A stretch of DNA of 64,000 nt from Sorangium cellulosum (GCF_004135735.1 NZ_CP012670.1:7704501-7768500), one strand, 5' to 3'; shown: positions 1 through 11,866, counted from the stretch's first letter. The notes: generated by a model from the sequence alone, not told the origin. Translations and numbers: made by a program.

Positions 1-1
1 C

Positions 2-552
2 GAGCTCATCCGCGACGGCCGCAGCGTCGCCGAGCTCATGGACGTCGGCCGCCGCATGCTCGGGCGCGCGCAGGTGATGGCCGGCGTCCCCGAGATGATC
101 GCGGAGGTCCAGGTGGAGGGGACGTTCCCCGACGGCACGAAGCTCGTCACCGTGCACCACCCGATCGCGCTCGAGCAGGGCGATCTCGCGCTCGCGCTCT
201 ACGGCAGCTTCCTCCCCGTGCCCGACGCGTCGCGCTTCGCCGCGCGGCCGGAGGACGAACCGGCGCCGGGCGAGCTCCTCGTCAGGCCCGGCGAGATCGA
301 GCTCTCCCCCGGCCGCCGCCGGCTCACGATGGCCGTGAAGAACCTGGGCGACCGGCCGATCCAGGTGGGCAGCCACTACCCGTTCTCGGAGACCAACCGC
401 GCGCTCGAGTTCGATCGGGCGGCGGCGAGGGGGATGCGGCTCGACATCCCCGCGGGCACCGCGGTCCGCTTCGAGCCGGGCGACGAGAAGACGGTCACGC
501 TGGTGCAGGTCGCCTCGAGCGCGGCGGACCCGGCGGAGAAGGAGCAGCGGGC

Positions 553-556
<4 letters not shown>
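2..556 (+). CDS. ureAB: Urease gamma-beta fusion subunit (UreAB), 5' end outside window
   Basis: Structural subunit of the nickel urease that hydrolyses urea to ammonia and carbamate in the cytoplasm. The frame is already open at the window edge. It starts in the C-terminal third of a UreA (gamma) domain (VPEMIAEVQVEGTFPDGTK, then HPIALEQGDLALALYGSF) and runs without a stop into a UreB (beta) domain (GELLVRPGEIELSPGR, QVGSHYPFSETN). Gamma and beta are therefore fused, as in Helicobacter-type ureases. The last four bases overlap the ureC start (ATGA), which indicates translational coupling. Odd point: the beta domain stops soon after KTVTLVQV and lacks the usual Gly-Phe-Asn-containing tail. 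Only the 3' part is visible, so total length is unknown. Confidence 0.93.
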
Positions 557-2268
<1,712 letters not shown>

Positions 2269-2363
2269 GGCGGCGGCGCGCGCTCGATGGTCCGCTCCCG
2301 CGCTTCCCGGACACGTCGCTCGCTCTCCTCTCCTTCTTCCCTCCCGCGTTCCTCCCCGCGCGC

Positions 2364-3026
2364 ATGAACCGGTGGCTCCTCCTCCAGCTCTCCGACTCCG
2401 CGTTCCCGGTCGGGGGGTTCGCGCACTCGGCCGGCCTGGAGGCGGCGGTGCAGCTCGGCGAGGTCGGCCCCGGGCGGGCGCTGTCGTCGTTCGTCGCGGG
2501 CGCGCTCTGGCAGGTGGGCCTCGGCGCGCTGCCGTGCGTGCGGGCGGCGCACGAGCGCCCCGGCGACATCGCGGCCATCGACGACGTCTGTGACGCGTTC
2601 CTCGTGAACCACGTCGCGAACCGGGCGAGCCGGACCCAGGGTCGCGCGTTCCTCGCGACGAGCGCGCGCGTCTTCCCGTCCGCCGAGATCCGCCGCCTCG
2701 ACGCCGCCGTCCGGGCGCGGGAGGCGCTCGGCCATCACGCGCCGATGTTCGGCGCCGCGCTCGGGGCGCTCGGCGTCCCGCGCGAGGAGGCGCAGGCCGT
2801 CTACCTGCACGCCGCGCTCCGCGGCGTCGTGTCGGCGGCGGTGCGCCTCGGGCTCGTGGGCCCGCTGGAGGCGCAGCGGCTCCAGCTCGACAGCGCGCCG
2901 CTCCTCGACGCGGTCCTCGCCGAATGCGAGGGGCGAGGGCTCGATGAGCTCGCGCAGCCGGCGCCGCTGCTCGACCTGTTCGGCGCGGCGCAGGATCGGC
3001 TCTACTCGCGTCTGTTTCAATCGTGA
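2364..3026 (+). CDS. ureF: Urease accessory protein UreF
   Basis: UreF acts with UreD/UreH and UreG as the chaperone complex that activates apo-urease. At 220 residues it has the usual size. The N-terminus has the family signature (LLQLSDSAFPVGGFAHSAGL), and the mainly alpha-helical body contains the conserved NHVANRASRTQGRAFL stretch. I chose the ATG at 2364 because the protein starts right at the conserved LLQLSDSAFP block; the same frame stays open far upstream, but only as the antisense-like shadow of ureC. It lies 95 bp after ureC and 9 bp before ureG, so it is very likely in the same operon. Confidence 0.95.
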   Translation: MNRWLLLQLSDSAFPVGGFAHSAGLEAAVQLGEVGPGRALSSFVAGALWQVGLGALPCVRAAHERPGDIAAIDDVCDAFLVNHVANRASRTQGRAFLATSARVFPSAEIRRLDAAVRAREALGHHAPMFGAALGALGVPREEAQAVYLHAALRGVVSAAVRLGLVGPLEAQRLQLDSAPLLDAVLAECEGRGLDELAQPAPLLDLFGAAQDRLYSRLFQS

Positions 3027-3035
3027 GGTGACGGC

Positions 3036-3908
<873 letters not shown>

Positions 3909-4230
3909 ACCGTCAGGGGCGCTCCTCCGCGCGCGTCGCGCTCTCCCTGGGTGGCGCGCCCCGCGGTCGGCATACCGGAGCACATCGGCGCCGGCCGAGC
4001 GGCGCCACGTCGTGTCCGGATACGCCGGCAACTCCACATCGCCTTCCCTTTCGCTGATATACGGGTTCTGGTGGAGCTCATGCGGATCGTGGACGGGCCG
4101 TAGAGGACGACGAGACGCCCGCCGGAGGGAGCGCGGCGTCGGCCCCGACCGACGGGGCGCCTCTCGCTCGCGGCGGAGCCGGGAGGCGAGGCGGCGCGGC
4201 CACCCCTGCAGAGCAAAGGAGGAGGGATCA
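3909..4230. other. Intergenic region between ureG and the receiver-GAF gene
   Basis: GC-rich spacer with no credible gene. The slightly AT-richer part around 4030-4080 may hold the promoter of the next gene, but no convincing -35/-10 pair is visible. A strong ribosome binding site (AAAGGAGG, about 4215-4222) ends the region and fixes the GTG start at 4231. Confidence 0.5.
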
Positions 4231-5091
4231 GTGAGCCAGGCCCGACCCCATGTGCTGGTGGTGGACGCGGAGCAGCGGATCCGCGACAGGCTTGCCGACG
4301 AGCTCCGCGAAGGGGGCTTCGACGTCACCTGCGCCGACACCGGGCTCGCGGCGATCGAGCTCGTCAAGGCGCGCCGGTTCGACCTCGCGGTCGCCGACAT
4401 CAGGGCGCCCGGCATGGGTGGCCCCGAGACCGTCGCCGCGCTCAAGGCGCTCAGCCCGGATCTCGAGATCCTCGTCGGCGCCACGCGCTCGAGCGCGCAG
4501 GCCGCCGTGGAGTGCATGAAGAGCGGGGCGTACGATATCCTCGAGAAGCCCTACGACATCGAGGACATGAAGCGGCGCCTCGGGGCGGCGATGCTGCGGA
4601 CGCACCTCGACGCCATCGCCGCCGTCCACCAGGCGAGCACCGCCCTCGTCGCGTCGCTCGCGCGCGACGACTTCCCGGAGCGCGCCGTGGATCTGGCGGC
4701 CAAGGTCGTCTATACAAGCGCCGCTGCGCTCTCGCTCGCGCTCGATCAGGGGGCCGCGCTGTTCCAGGCGGCCTCCGGCGTCGAGGTGTCTCCGGCGCTC
4801 GTCGCCCGGCTCGCCGCCCAGGCCGAGGGCGCGCCCGCCCCCGTCCGGCTGTCCGCGGACGAGGCGCCCGAGCTGCTCTGCACCGCCGAGGGCGACCGCT
4901 TCGGCGCCGCCATCGCGGCGCCGCTGCGCCTGGGCGAGCGCGCGTTCGGCGGCCTCGTGGTGCTCCGCGACGAGCGCTTGCCCGCGTTCACCAGCCAGGA
5001 AGAGCAGGCCATCGGCATCTTCGCCATCGAGCTCGCGCTCGCGCTCCACGGCCACGCGGCGCCGCGCATGCGCGGCCCGCGCGCCGCCTGA
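4231..5091 (+). CDS. Receiver domain response regulator with C-terminal GAF-like domain
   Basis: Two-domain signalling protein of 286 residues. The receiver (about 7-118) has acidic Asp12, phospho-acceptor Asp56 in VADIRAPGMGG, Thr85 and Lys106 in LEKP. The second acidic-pocket position is Ala13-Glu14 rather than the usual Asp pair. The C-terminal half (about 125-275) looks like a degenerate GAF domain (AAIAAPLRLGERAFGGLVVL, then FTSQEEQAIGIFAIELALALH). There is no DNA-binding or enzymatic output domain, so it probably works through protein contacts. GTG is chosen as start because AAAGGAGG lies 8 bp upstream. It precedes sdhC by 173 bp on the same strand; whether it is linked to respiration is unknown. 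Confidence 0.8.
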   Translation: MSQARPHVLVVDAEQRIRDRLADELREGGFDVTCADTGLAAIELVKARRFDLAVADIRAPGMGGPETVAALKALSPDLEILVGATRSSAQAAVECMKSGAYDILEKPYDIEDMKRRLGAAMLRTHLDAIAAVHQASTALVASLARDDFPERAVDLAAKVVYTSAAALSLALDQGAALFQAASGVEVSPALVARLAAQAEGAPAPVRLSADEAPELLCTAEGDRFGAAIAAPLRLGERAFGGLVVLRDERLPAFTSQEEQAIGIFAIELALALHGHAAPRMRGPRAA

Positions 5092-5264
5092 CCTCCGGCC
5101 CGGCGGCCAGCGCGCTGCCCACGCGCCGGCGGCACGCCTCCGCGACCGGCGCAGGACCGCGGCGAGGGCCGCGAGCCGCGGCCGAGACGCCCGAAAAATC
5201 TTCCGCGATTTGCCCGAGGTTCCCTCTGGCGAACGCGCACACGCCCCACTAAAGGAGGGGAGCG

Positions 5265-5960
5265 ATGAGCTCCACTGCTGCCCCATCGACTCTCCCCTCC
5301 AGGGCCCAGCGCGTCGCGCTCTTCTACCGGGATCTCGTCGGCAAGAAGTTCGCGATGGCGCTGAGCGGCGTCATCTTCTTCGGCTACGTCATCGGTCACA
5401 TGGCCGGCAACCTCCAGATCTTCATGGGCCGGCAGAAGATCAACGATTATGCGGCCTTCCTCCACGGCACGCCCTCGCTGCTCTGGGGGACGAGGATTGT
5501 CCTCCTCCTCGCTTTCATCGTCCACGTCTACACCGGCATCACGCTCGCGCAGCACAGCCGCGCCGCGCGGCCGGTCCGCTACCAGGTGAAGGGGCAGCGG
5601 CACCCGAACGTCGCCGCGCGCACGATGCTGCTGAGCGGCCTCGTGGTCGGCGCCTTCATCGTCTATCACCTGCTCCACCTGACGACGGGCACCGTGCACC
5701 CGGACTTCGTGCCGCTCGCCCCGTACGAGAACCTCGTCAACGGGTTCCAGCAGACGCCCGTGGCCATTGCCTACATCGTGGCGGTGAGCCTGCTCGGGCT
5801 GCACCTCTACCACGGCGCGTGGAGCATGTTCCAGTCGATGGGCGTGAGCCACCCGCGCTACACGCCGGTGCTCAGGAAGCTCGCCGTCGTGTCGTCGATC
5901 CTGCTCGTCGTCGGCTTCTCCTCCGTCCCGCTGGCCGTCATGACCGGCCTGGTCCGCTGA
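5265..5960 (+). CDS. sdhC: Succinate dehydrogenase/fumarate reductase cytochrome b subunit (SdhC)
   Basis: Di-haem b558-type membrane anchor of complex II, 231 residues. About five hydrophobic helices are visible, starting with FAMALSGVIFFGYVIGHMAGN. His residues in the helices (VIGH, FIVHVYTG, IVYHLLH, LGLHLYHG) are likely haem ligands. It is the only membrane subunit in the operon, which is the Bacillus/Bacteroides/epsilon-type arrangement without a separate sdhD. A strong ribosome binding site (AAAGGAGG) precedes the ATG. sdhA follows after 19 bp. It anchors SdhAB to the inner membrane and passes electrons to or from the quinone pool. Confidence 0.93.
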   Translation: MSSTAAPSTLPSRAQRVALFYRDLVGKKFAMALSGVIFFGYVIGHMAGNLQIFMGRQKINDYAAFLHGTPSLLWGTRIVLLLAFIVHVYTGITLAQHSRAARPVRYQVKGQRHPNVAARTMLLSGLVVGAFIVYHLLHLTTGTVHPDFVPLAPYENLVNGFQQTPVAIAYIVAVSLLGLHLYHGAWSMFQSMGVSHPRYTPVLRKLAVVSSILLVVGFSSVPLAVMTGLVR

Positions 5961-5979
5961 GCCCGGAGCGCCCCCCACC

Positions 5980-7893
5980 ATGCAGCTCAACGCCAAGATC
6001 CCCGAAGGTCCCATCGAGAAGAAGTGGGACCAGCACCGCTTCAACCTGAAGCTCGTCAACCCGGCGAACAAGCGGAAGTACACGATCATCGTGGTCGGCA
6101 CCGGCCTCGCCGGGGGCGCCGCGAGCGCCACCCTGGCCGAGCTCGGCTACAACGTGAAGACGTTCTGCTTCCAGGACTCGCCGCGCCGCGCCCACAGCAT
6201 CGCCGCCCAGGGCGGCATCAACGCCGCGAAGAACTACCAGAACGACGGCGACAGCATCTACCGCCTCTTCTACGACACCGTGAAGGGCGGCGACTACCGC
6301 GCGCGCGAGGCCAACGTGTACCGGCTCGCGCAGATCAGCGTGAACATCATCGACCAGTGCGCCGCCCAGGGCGTGCCGTTCGCGCGCGAGTACGGCGGCG
6401 TGCTCGCGAACCGCTCCTTCGGCGGCGCCCAGGTGTCGCGGACGTTCTACGCGCGCGGGCAGACGGGGCAGCAGCTCCTCCTCGGCGCCTACCAGGCGCT
6501 CGAGCGGCAGATCGGCCTCGGCAAGGTGAAGATGTACCCGCGCACCGAGATGCTCGATCTCATCGTCATCGACGGCAAGGCGCGCGGCATCGTCACCCGC
6601 AACCTGATCACGGGCGCGCTCGACACGCACCTCGCCGACGCGGTCGTGCTCGCCTCGGGCGGCTACGGCAACGTCTTCTTCCTGTCGACGAACGCGAAGG
6701 GGTCGAACGCGACGGCCATCTGGCGGGCGCACAAGCGCGGCGCGCTCTTCGGCAACCCCTGCTTCACCCAGATCCACCCGACGTGCATCCCGGTCTCGGG
6801 CGACTACCAGTCGAAGCTGACGCTCATGAGCGAGTCGCTCCGGAACGACGGCCGCATCTGGGTGCCGAAGAACCCGGGCGACGCGCGCGCGCCGGCGAGC
6901 ATCCCGGAGGACGAGCGGGACTACTACCTCGAGCGCCGCTACCCGAGCTTCGGCAACCTCGTGCCGCGCGACGTCGCGTCGCGCGCGGCGAAGGCGGTGT
7001 GCGACGAGGGCCGCGGCGTCGGGCCGACCCGGCTCGGCGTGTACCTCGACTTCTCGGACGCCATCCGGCGCCTCGGCAAGCCGGCCATCGCCGAGCGCTA
7101 CGGCAACCTCTTCGACATGTACGAGCGCATCACCGGCGACGACCCGTACACCGTCCCGATGCGCATCTACCCGGCGATCCACTACACGATGGGCGGGCTC
7201 TGGGTCGACTACAACCTGATGAGCACGATCCCCGGCATGTTCGTGCTCGGCGAGGCGAACTTCTCCGACCACGGCGCGAACCGCCTCGGGGCGAGCGCGC
7301 TGATGCAGGGGCTGGCCGACGGCTACTTCATCATCCCCTACACCATCGGCGACTACCTGGCCTCGACGAAGCTCGAGCGGATCGACGACGCCCACGCCGC
7401 GGTGCGCGACGCCGAGCGCGCGGCGAGCGACCGGCTGAACCGGCTGCTCCAGACGAACGGCTCGCGCACGGTCGACTCGTTCCACCGCGAGCTCGGCAAG
7501 ATCATGTGGGAGCACTGCGGGATGGCGCGCAACGCGTCCGGGCTCAAGGGCGCGATCGCGCGGATCCCGGAGCTCCGGGAGCAGTTCCACCGCGACGTGC
7601 GCGTCTCGGGCACGGGGTCCGGCCTGAACCAGGAGCTCGAGAAGGCGGGGCGCGTCGCCGACTTCTTCGAGCTCGCCGAGCTCATGTGCCGCGACGCGCT
7701 CCACCGCGAGGAGTCGTGCGGCGGGCACTTCCGCGAAGAGCACCAGACGCCCGAGGGCGAGGCGAGGCGCGACGACGACAACTTCGCCTACGCCGCCGCC
7801 TGGGCCTGGAAGGGGGAGGGGCAGGCGCCCGAGCTCTTCAAGGAGCCGCTCCAGTTCAACGAGGTTCACCTCACCCAGCGGAGTTACAAATAA
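5980..7893 (+). CDS. sdhA: Succinate dehydrogenase/fumarate reductase flavoprotein subunit (SdhA)
   Basis: Oxidises succinate to fumarate (or the reverse) using covalently bound FAD, as part of the TCA cycle and respiratory chain. The protein has 637 residues. The Rossmann motif IVVGTGLAGG is at about 37-46, and the flavin-binding His72 lies in RRAHSIAAQGGINA. Further family motifs are ASGGYGNVFF, TQIHPTCIP, the active-site region HYTMGGLWVDY, and GEANFSDHGANRLGASAL near the FAD end. The downstream part carries the capping and helical domains. The stop codon overlaps the sdhB start by one base (TAATG), so the two are translationally coupled. It belongs to the type B group that pairs with a single b-type cytochrome subunit. 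Confidence 0.97.
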   Translation: MQLNAKIPEGPIEKKWDQHRFNLKLVNPANKRKYTIIVVGTGLAGGAASATLAELGYNVKTFCFQDSPRRAHSIAAQGGINAAKNYQNDGDSIYRLFYDTVKGGDYRAREANVYRLAQISVNIIDQCAAQGVPFAREYGGVLANRSFGGAQVSRTFYARGQTGQQLLLGAYQALERQIGLGKVKMYPRTEMLDLIVIDGKARGIVTRNLITGALDTHLADAVVLASGGYGNVFFLSTNAKGSNATAIWRAHKRGALFGNPCFTQIHPTCIPVSGDYQSKLTLMSESLRNDGRIWVPKNPGDARAPASIPEDERDYYLERRYPSFGNLVPRDVASRAAKAVCDEGRGVGPTRLGVYLDFSDAIRRLGKPAIAERYGNLFDMYERITGDDPYTVPMRIYPAIHYTMGGLWVDYNLMSTIPGMFVLGEANFSDHGANRLGASALMQGLADGYFIIPYTIGDYLASTKLERIDDAHAAVRDAERAASDRLNRLLQTNGSRTVDSFHRELGKIMWEHCGMARNASGLKGAIARIPELREQFHRDVRVSGTGSGLNQELEKAGRVADFFELAELMCRDALHREESCGGHFREEHQTPEGEARRDDDNFAYAAAWAWKGEGQAPELFKEPLQFNEVHLTQRSYK

Positions 7894-8666
7894 TGCGCCT
7901 CACGCTTCATGTCTGGCGGCAGAAGGGCAAGTACGAAGCGGGCCGGTTCGTCACCTACGAGGTGCCCGACGTCAGCGAGCACATGTCCTTCCTCGAGATG
8001 CTCGACGTGCTCAATCAGCGGCTCATCGAGAAGGGCGAGGAGCCGATCGCGTTCGATCACGACTGCCGCGAGGGCATCTGCGGCATGTGCGGCTTCATGA
8101 TCAACGGCCAGGCGCACGGCCCGCTCCGGGGGACGACCGTGTGCCAGCTGCACATGCGGCACTACAAGGACGGCGACGTGCTGTGGCTCGAGCCGTGGCG
8201 CGCCGCCGCGTTCCCCGTCGTGAGCGATCTCGCGGTCGACCGCAGCGCGTTCGATCGGATCATCGCGGCGGGCGGCTACGTCTCGGTGCCCACGGGCAGC
8301 GCGCCGGACGCGAACGCCATCCCCGTGCCGAAGCCGATCGCCGAGCGCGCCATGGACGCGGCGGCGTGCATCGGCTGCGGCGCCTGCGTCGCGTCGTGCC
8401 CGAACGCGTCCGCCTCGCTCTTCACGGGGGCGAAGCTCACCCACCTGAACCTCCTGCCGCAGGGGCAGCCGGAGCGCGATCAGCGCACCCTCAACATGGT
8501 GGGGCAGATGCGCGCGGAGAGCTTCGGCCACTGCACGAACGTCGGCGAGTGCGAGGCGGTCTGCCCGAAGGAGATCTCGCTCGACGTGATCGCGCAGATG
8601 AACCGGGACTACCTGCGCGCGACGCTGCGCCACCGCGACGTGCAGGCCAAGGGCGGCGCCGGCTGA
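7893..8666 (+). CDS. sdhB: Succinate dehydrogenase/fumarate reductase iron-sulfur subunit (SdhB)
   Basis: Electron-transfer subunit of complex II, 257 residues, carrying three Fe-S clusters. The plant-type ferredoxin domain has the 2Fe-2S ligands in CREGICGMCGF and a later Cys (TTVC). The C-terminal domain has CIGCGACVASCP (4Fe-4S) and HCTNVGECEAVCP (3Fe-4S plus last ligands). The ATG at 7893 overlaps the sdhA stop and gives a protein of normal length with the expected N-terminus (MRLTLHVWRQ). It ends the sdhCAB operon. No clear terminator is visible, though the following DNA is rich in GC palindromes. Confidence 0.97.
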   Translation: MRLTLHVWRQKGKYEAGRFVTYEVPDVSEHMSFLEMLDVLNQRLIEKGEEPIAFDHDCREGICGMCGFMINGQAHGPLRGTTVCQLHMRHYKDGDVLWLEPWRAAAFPVVSDLAVDRSAFDRIIAAGGYVSVPTGSAPDANAIPVPKPIAERAMDAAACIGCGACVASCPNASASLFTGAKLTHLNLLPQGQPERDQRTLNMVGQMRAESFGHCTNVGECEAVCPKEISLDVIAQMNRDYLRATLRHRDVQAKGGAG

Positions 8667-8761
8667 GCCGCGGCGGCGCCGCTCGCCGCGCCGCCGCGCG
8701 CCGCCCGCCCCCCCGGCGGTCCTCCTTCCCTCCCCGCCCCTCCGCTTCCTCCGCGTCCCGC

Positions 8762-8873
8762 CGCTTCGTCGCGGCACCTCCGCTTCGTCGCAGCACCTCC
8801 GCTTCGTCGCAGCACCTCCTTCGTCGCAGCACCTCCGCTTCGTCGCAGCACCTCCGCTTCGTCGCAGCACCTC
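8762..8873. repeat. 19-bp tandem repeat, about six copies
   Basis: The unit CGCTTCGTCGCAGCACCTC repeats head to tail at 8762, 8781, 8800, 8819 (17 bp, lacking two bases), 8836 and 8855. The first copy has one G for A change. A partial copy follows. The period is not a multiple of three and no credible gene spans it, so it is a non-coding minisatellite downstream of sdhB. Confidence 0.9.
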
Positions 8874-9577
8874 CGCTTCTCCCGCTTCGCTGCCCGGCCG
8901 CGCAAACCTCGGCCGTCGCGAGCGCGGCGATCCGTCGCGACCGGCCCCGGCGCCCCGCAGCGGTCGCGTCGTCGGCCGCGGCCGCGCGCCGCGCGCCACC
9001 GACGCGCCCTGCCCGCGACGGCCGAGGCGCGCCCCGCCATCCTCGCCGCCGTACGGTGCGCCCCTCCGTGCCCGCAGGCGGCGACGCCCCCACCCCGGGG
9101 CGCCGCGCCCCCCTCCCTGCGCCACGCCATGACGGGCACGCCCTGGCTCTCCCGCCGACTCCCCGCCCATCCCACCTCCACGGCGACCCCTGAACCCTGC
9201 CCCCTCCGCCCCCAATTTCACCCACAAAGCAAAAATCTACACCGCGTCCGTGGATGGGCATCCAGGCAATTCCCTAGTGCGGGCTCAGGGACTTCCTAAA
9301 CGCTCTTCGGTCCCAGGAGACCTCCGTGCGGGGGACACGCGGGATAAACACTCGGCATGTTTCAAGAACCTCTCGCCGCGACTCGCGCCCACGCGAGTGA
9401 GCACTTTCCCAATTCGACGAGCTCCGGACACTCCAGTCCCAGCGCAACCGACGAACAGGGCGTGACGATCTCCCGCGCGGCAAAGAAACGTGTCAGGGTC
9501 AACGACCGCTCGTTCGAGCTCGCTAGTTCGAACAACATCGAAAATTGTCCCGAACGGGATTGCACGTCATAAGACAA

Positions 9578-9607
9578 TTGTGGTGACCCCACACCATGTC
9601 GTAGACT
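9578..9607 (+). promoter_or_regulatory. Possible sigma-70-like promoter upstream of the DUF5995 gene
   Basis: TTGTGG (9578-9583) and TAGACT (9602-9607) are separated by 18 bp in a locally AT-richer stretch. Each matches four of six consensus bases. The next gene starts about 365 bp downstream, so the leader would be long. This is a weak prediction from sequence alone. Confidence 0.25.
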
Positions 9608-9972
9608 AGGTGCAACTTAGAACGCCGCAGCGAGGGGGGGGCATCCCGCTGCGAGCGAGTCAAGGTTCGAGTTCGATCAGCTCTCTCTACAACGGAGCCG
9701 GTTCAGGGGGGCCGGCGGTAGGGGGGCCGAGCTGCATTCGCGGCGGCCGCTCTCTCAGCGGATCGGCAGGATCCGTCTTCATCATGGGAACGACGCGCAT
9801 CGACCGCAGACCCGACGTCCATGTCCGCGCGACGCGCCGGCCGGCGCCTCTCTGGCGCCGTTCGGGCCACGCGGCGGCGCAGGCACACCTCCAGCGACGA
9901 CGCGGCGCTGATGCGGGAGTTCGATCATCAGACCAGGTCTCTTTCACGAGTGAAGAAGCAGGAGGGAACTTC

Positions 9973-10755
9973 ATGAGCAGCTGCATCGACGGCCTTAGCC
10001 TGCATCCGAAGAGCGTCCACGATGCTGCCGTTGTTCTCGACACCGTGACGGACCGGCTCGTCGCCGCGGGCGATCCGCGGGCGGCATTCACCGACGTCTA
10101 CGGGATCGTCACGCGCGCTGTCGCAGCGCAGGTGGAGCGGCCCGATGGCATGTTCCTCGAGCCGTCGTGGATCTCTCGCCTGGCCGGCCGATTCTGCGAG
10201 CGTTACCTCGCGACGTTCCGCTGGTGCGAGCAGGGCGCGGCCCAGGACTGCGGCGCCTGGCGCATCGCGTACGCGAGCGCGTCATCGCGCCTGGCGTTGC
10301 CCGTGCAGAACGCGCTGCTCGGGTTCAACGCCCACATCAACTACGATCTGGTCTTCGGCATCCACGCGACCATCATCGAGTTCGGGCACGACCGCGACCC
10401 GAGGATGCTCGCGCGCCTCAAGCACGATCACGATCAGGTCAATACGCTCCTCCGCGGGGCGGTCGTCGAGGCGCTCGCGCGCCTCTACGGCCGTCACGGG
10501 TGCCGGATGAGCGGGATCCTCCACAACTTCGCCCCGGAGCTCGCGACCCGCGTCGCCATGGAGCTGCTCTCGCGCTGGCGCGAGAGCGTCTGGACCGACG
10601 TCCTGGCCCTGCTCGCCGCGCGCCGGGCGAGCGACCGGGCTGCGCTGTCCGCCGGCATCGACCAGCGCTCCACGCGCGTCGCGCAGCTGCTCGCGCTGCC
10701 GTCGCTCCACCACGCGCACCGGCCCATGCTCCGCGCCCTGTCAAGCGCCGCGTGA
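9973..10755 (+). CDS. DUF5995 family protein of unknown function
   Basis: Predicted soluble protein of 260 residues, all-helical in appearance. The central block LPVQNALLGFNAHINYDL is the signature I associate with DUF5995, a family without known function. His residues cluster in FNAHINYDL and in the KHDHDQVN segment, which could bind metal, but this is only inference. The start at 9973 is supported by AGGAGGG six bases upstream; the same frame is open earlier but lacks family features. The gene is 46 bp upstream of msrP on the same strand and may share its transcript. Confidence 0.75.
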   Translation: MSSCIDGLSLHPKSVHDAAVVLDTVTDRLVAAGDPRAAFTDVYGIVTRAVAAQVERPDGMFLEPSWISRLAGRFCERYLATFRWCEQGAAQDCGAWRIAYASASSRLALPVQNALLGFNAHINYDLVFGIHATIIEFGHDRDPRMLARLKHDHDQVNTLLRGAVVEALARLYGRHGCRMSGILHNFAPELATRVAMELLSRWRESVWTDVLALLAARRASDRAALSAGIDQRSTRVAQLLALPSLHHAHRPMLRALSSAA

Positions 10756-10801
10756 GCGGGGTGGACCGAAACCCGAGCCCGCCCCCGTCGTACAATGAGG
10801 C

Positions 10802-11866
10802 ATGAGCAAGCTCCCCAAGGAGCCGTCCGCAGGCGAGATCACCCCGCCGGCCCTGTACCTGCGGCGGCGCGAGCTCCTGAAGAACGCAGCGCTCTTCGCC
10901 GGCACCGCCTCGGCCATCGGCGGCGGCCTGGTCTGGCTCACGGGCCGAGATGCGGGCTCATCCGGCGCCGCCGGGGAGGAGAGGCCCGGGGGTGCCGGGG
11001 CGGAGGCGCCCGGGGGGGACCCCGCGCCGCTCGCCGACGCGCGCCCCCCGGGGAGCGCGTCGACGCGCGCCGAGGCGGGTGAGGCGAAGGGGAGCGCGCC
11101 GTTCGTCACCGACGAAGCCCGGACCCCCTACGAGGACATCACCTCCTACAACAACTTCTACGAGCTCGGCCTGAGCAAGTCCGCGCCGGCCGCCAACGCC
11201 GGCCGCCTCAGGCTTCGCCCCTGGGCGATCTCGGCCGACGGCGAGATCAAGAGGCCCCAGATCATCGATCTCGACACCCTCCTCAGGTGGTTTCCCCTGG
11301 AGGAGCGCGTCTATCGGATGCGCTGCGTCGAGGCGTGGTCGATGGTGATCCCGTGGCTCGGCTTCCCGCTGGCCGCGCTCCTCGCGCGGCTCGAGCCGAC
11401 GTCCCGCGCCCGCTATGTCCAGTTCACCACGCTGCTCGATCCGGAGCGGCTCCCCGGCCAGCAGAGCCGCGTCCTCGACTGGCCTTATGTCGAGGGCCTG
11501 CGCATCGACGAGGCCATGCACCCGCTCACGATGCTGGCCGTCGGGATTTACGGCAAGACGCTGCTCGGCCAGAACGGAGCCCCCATTCGCCTGGTGGTCC
11601 CGTGGAAATACGGGTTCAAGGGGTGCAAATCGATCGTGAGGATCCAGCTCACCGAGCGCCGGCCGCGGACCACCTGGAGCGAGGCCGCGCCGGACGAGTA
11701 CGGGTTCTATGCGAACGTGAACCCCGCGGTGGATCACCCGCGCTGGAGCCAGGCGACCGAGCGGAGGATCGGCGAGCTCAGGCGTCGGCCCACGCTGCCG
11801 TTCAACGGATATGCGGAGGAGGTCGCGGGCCTGTACAGCGGCATGGATCTCCGGGAGAACTTCTGA
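10802..11866 (+). CDS. msrP: Protein-methionine-sulfoxide reductase catalytic subunit MsrP
   Basis: Periplasmic molybdopterin enzyme that repairs oxidised methionines in envelope proteins, using electrons from MsrQ. The N-terminus has a twin-arginine-type signal (RRRELLKNAALFAGTASA), which fits export of a folded Mo-protein. A Gly/Pro/Ala-rich linker occupies about residues 50-97. The catalytic domain has DITSYNNFYELG, then RMRCVEAWSMVIPWLGFPL with the Mo-ligating Cys, and VPWKYGFKGCKSIV. It ends in the family-typical EVAGLYSGMDLRENF. Length is 354 residues, slightly long because of the linker. Its stop overlaps the msrQ start by one base (TGATG). Confidence 0.95.
   Translation: MSKLPKEPSAGEITPPALYLRRRELLKNAALFAGTASAIGGGLVWLTGRDAGSSGAAGEERPGGAGAEAPGGDPAPLADARPPGSASTRAEAGEAKGSAPFVTDEARTPYEDITSYNNFYELGLSKSAPAANAGRLRLRPWAISADGEIKRPQIIDLDTLLRWFPLEERVYRMRCVEAWSMVIPWLGFPLAALLARLEPTSRARYVQFTTLLDPERLPGQQSRVLDWPYVEGLRIDEAMHPLTMLAVGIYGKTLLGQNGAPIRLVVPWKYGFKGCKSIVRIQLTERRPRTTWSEAAPDEYGFYANVNPAVDHPRWSQATERRIGELRRRPTLPFNGYAEEVAGLYSGMDLRENF

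Larger units (their letters stand above)
8667..9972. other. 1.3-kb region without a recognisable gene
   Basis: The first part (8667-9180) is extremely GC-rich and includes the 19-bp tandem repeat. From about 9190 to 9620 base composition drops sharply compared with the rest of the window and codon-like periodicity is absent. This lower-GC stretch contains a short dyad (TCCCGAACGGGA around 9549-9560) and a possible promoter just downstream. Open frames of up to about 75 codons exist on both strands here but show no family features. The end of the region is the leader of the DUF5995 gene, with ribosome binding site AGGAGGG just before 9973. Confidence 0.55.

Noticed and set aside
8762..8873. 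CRISPR array
   Set aside because: Units are directly adjacent without spacers, and no cas genes are present; the same is true of the other arrays.
7884..9227. A 447-codon minus-strand frame through sdhB and the 19-bp repeat
   Set aside because: Runs antisense to sdhB and then through a minisatellite; low-complexity product, no ribosome binding site.
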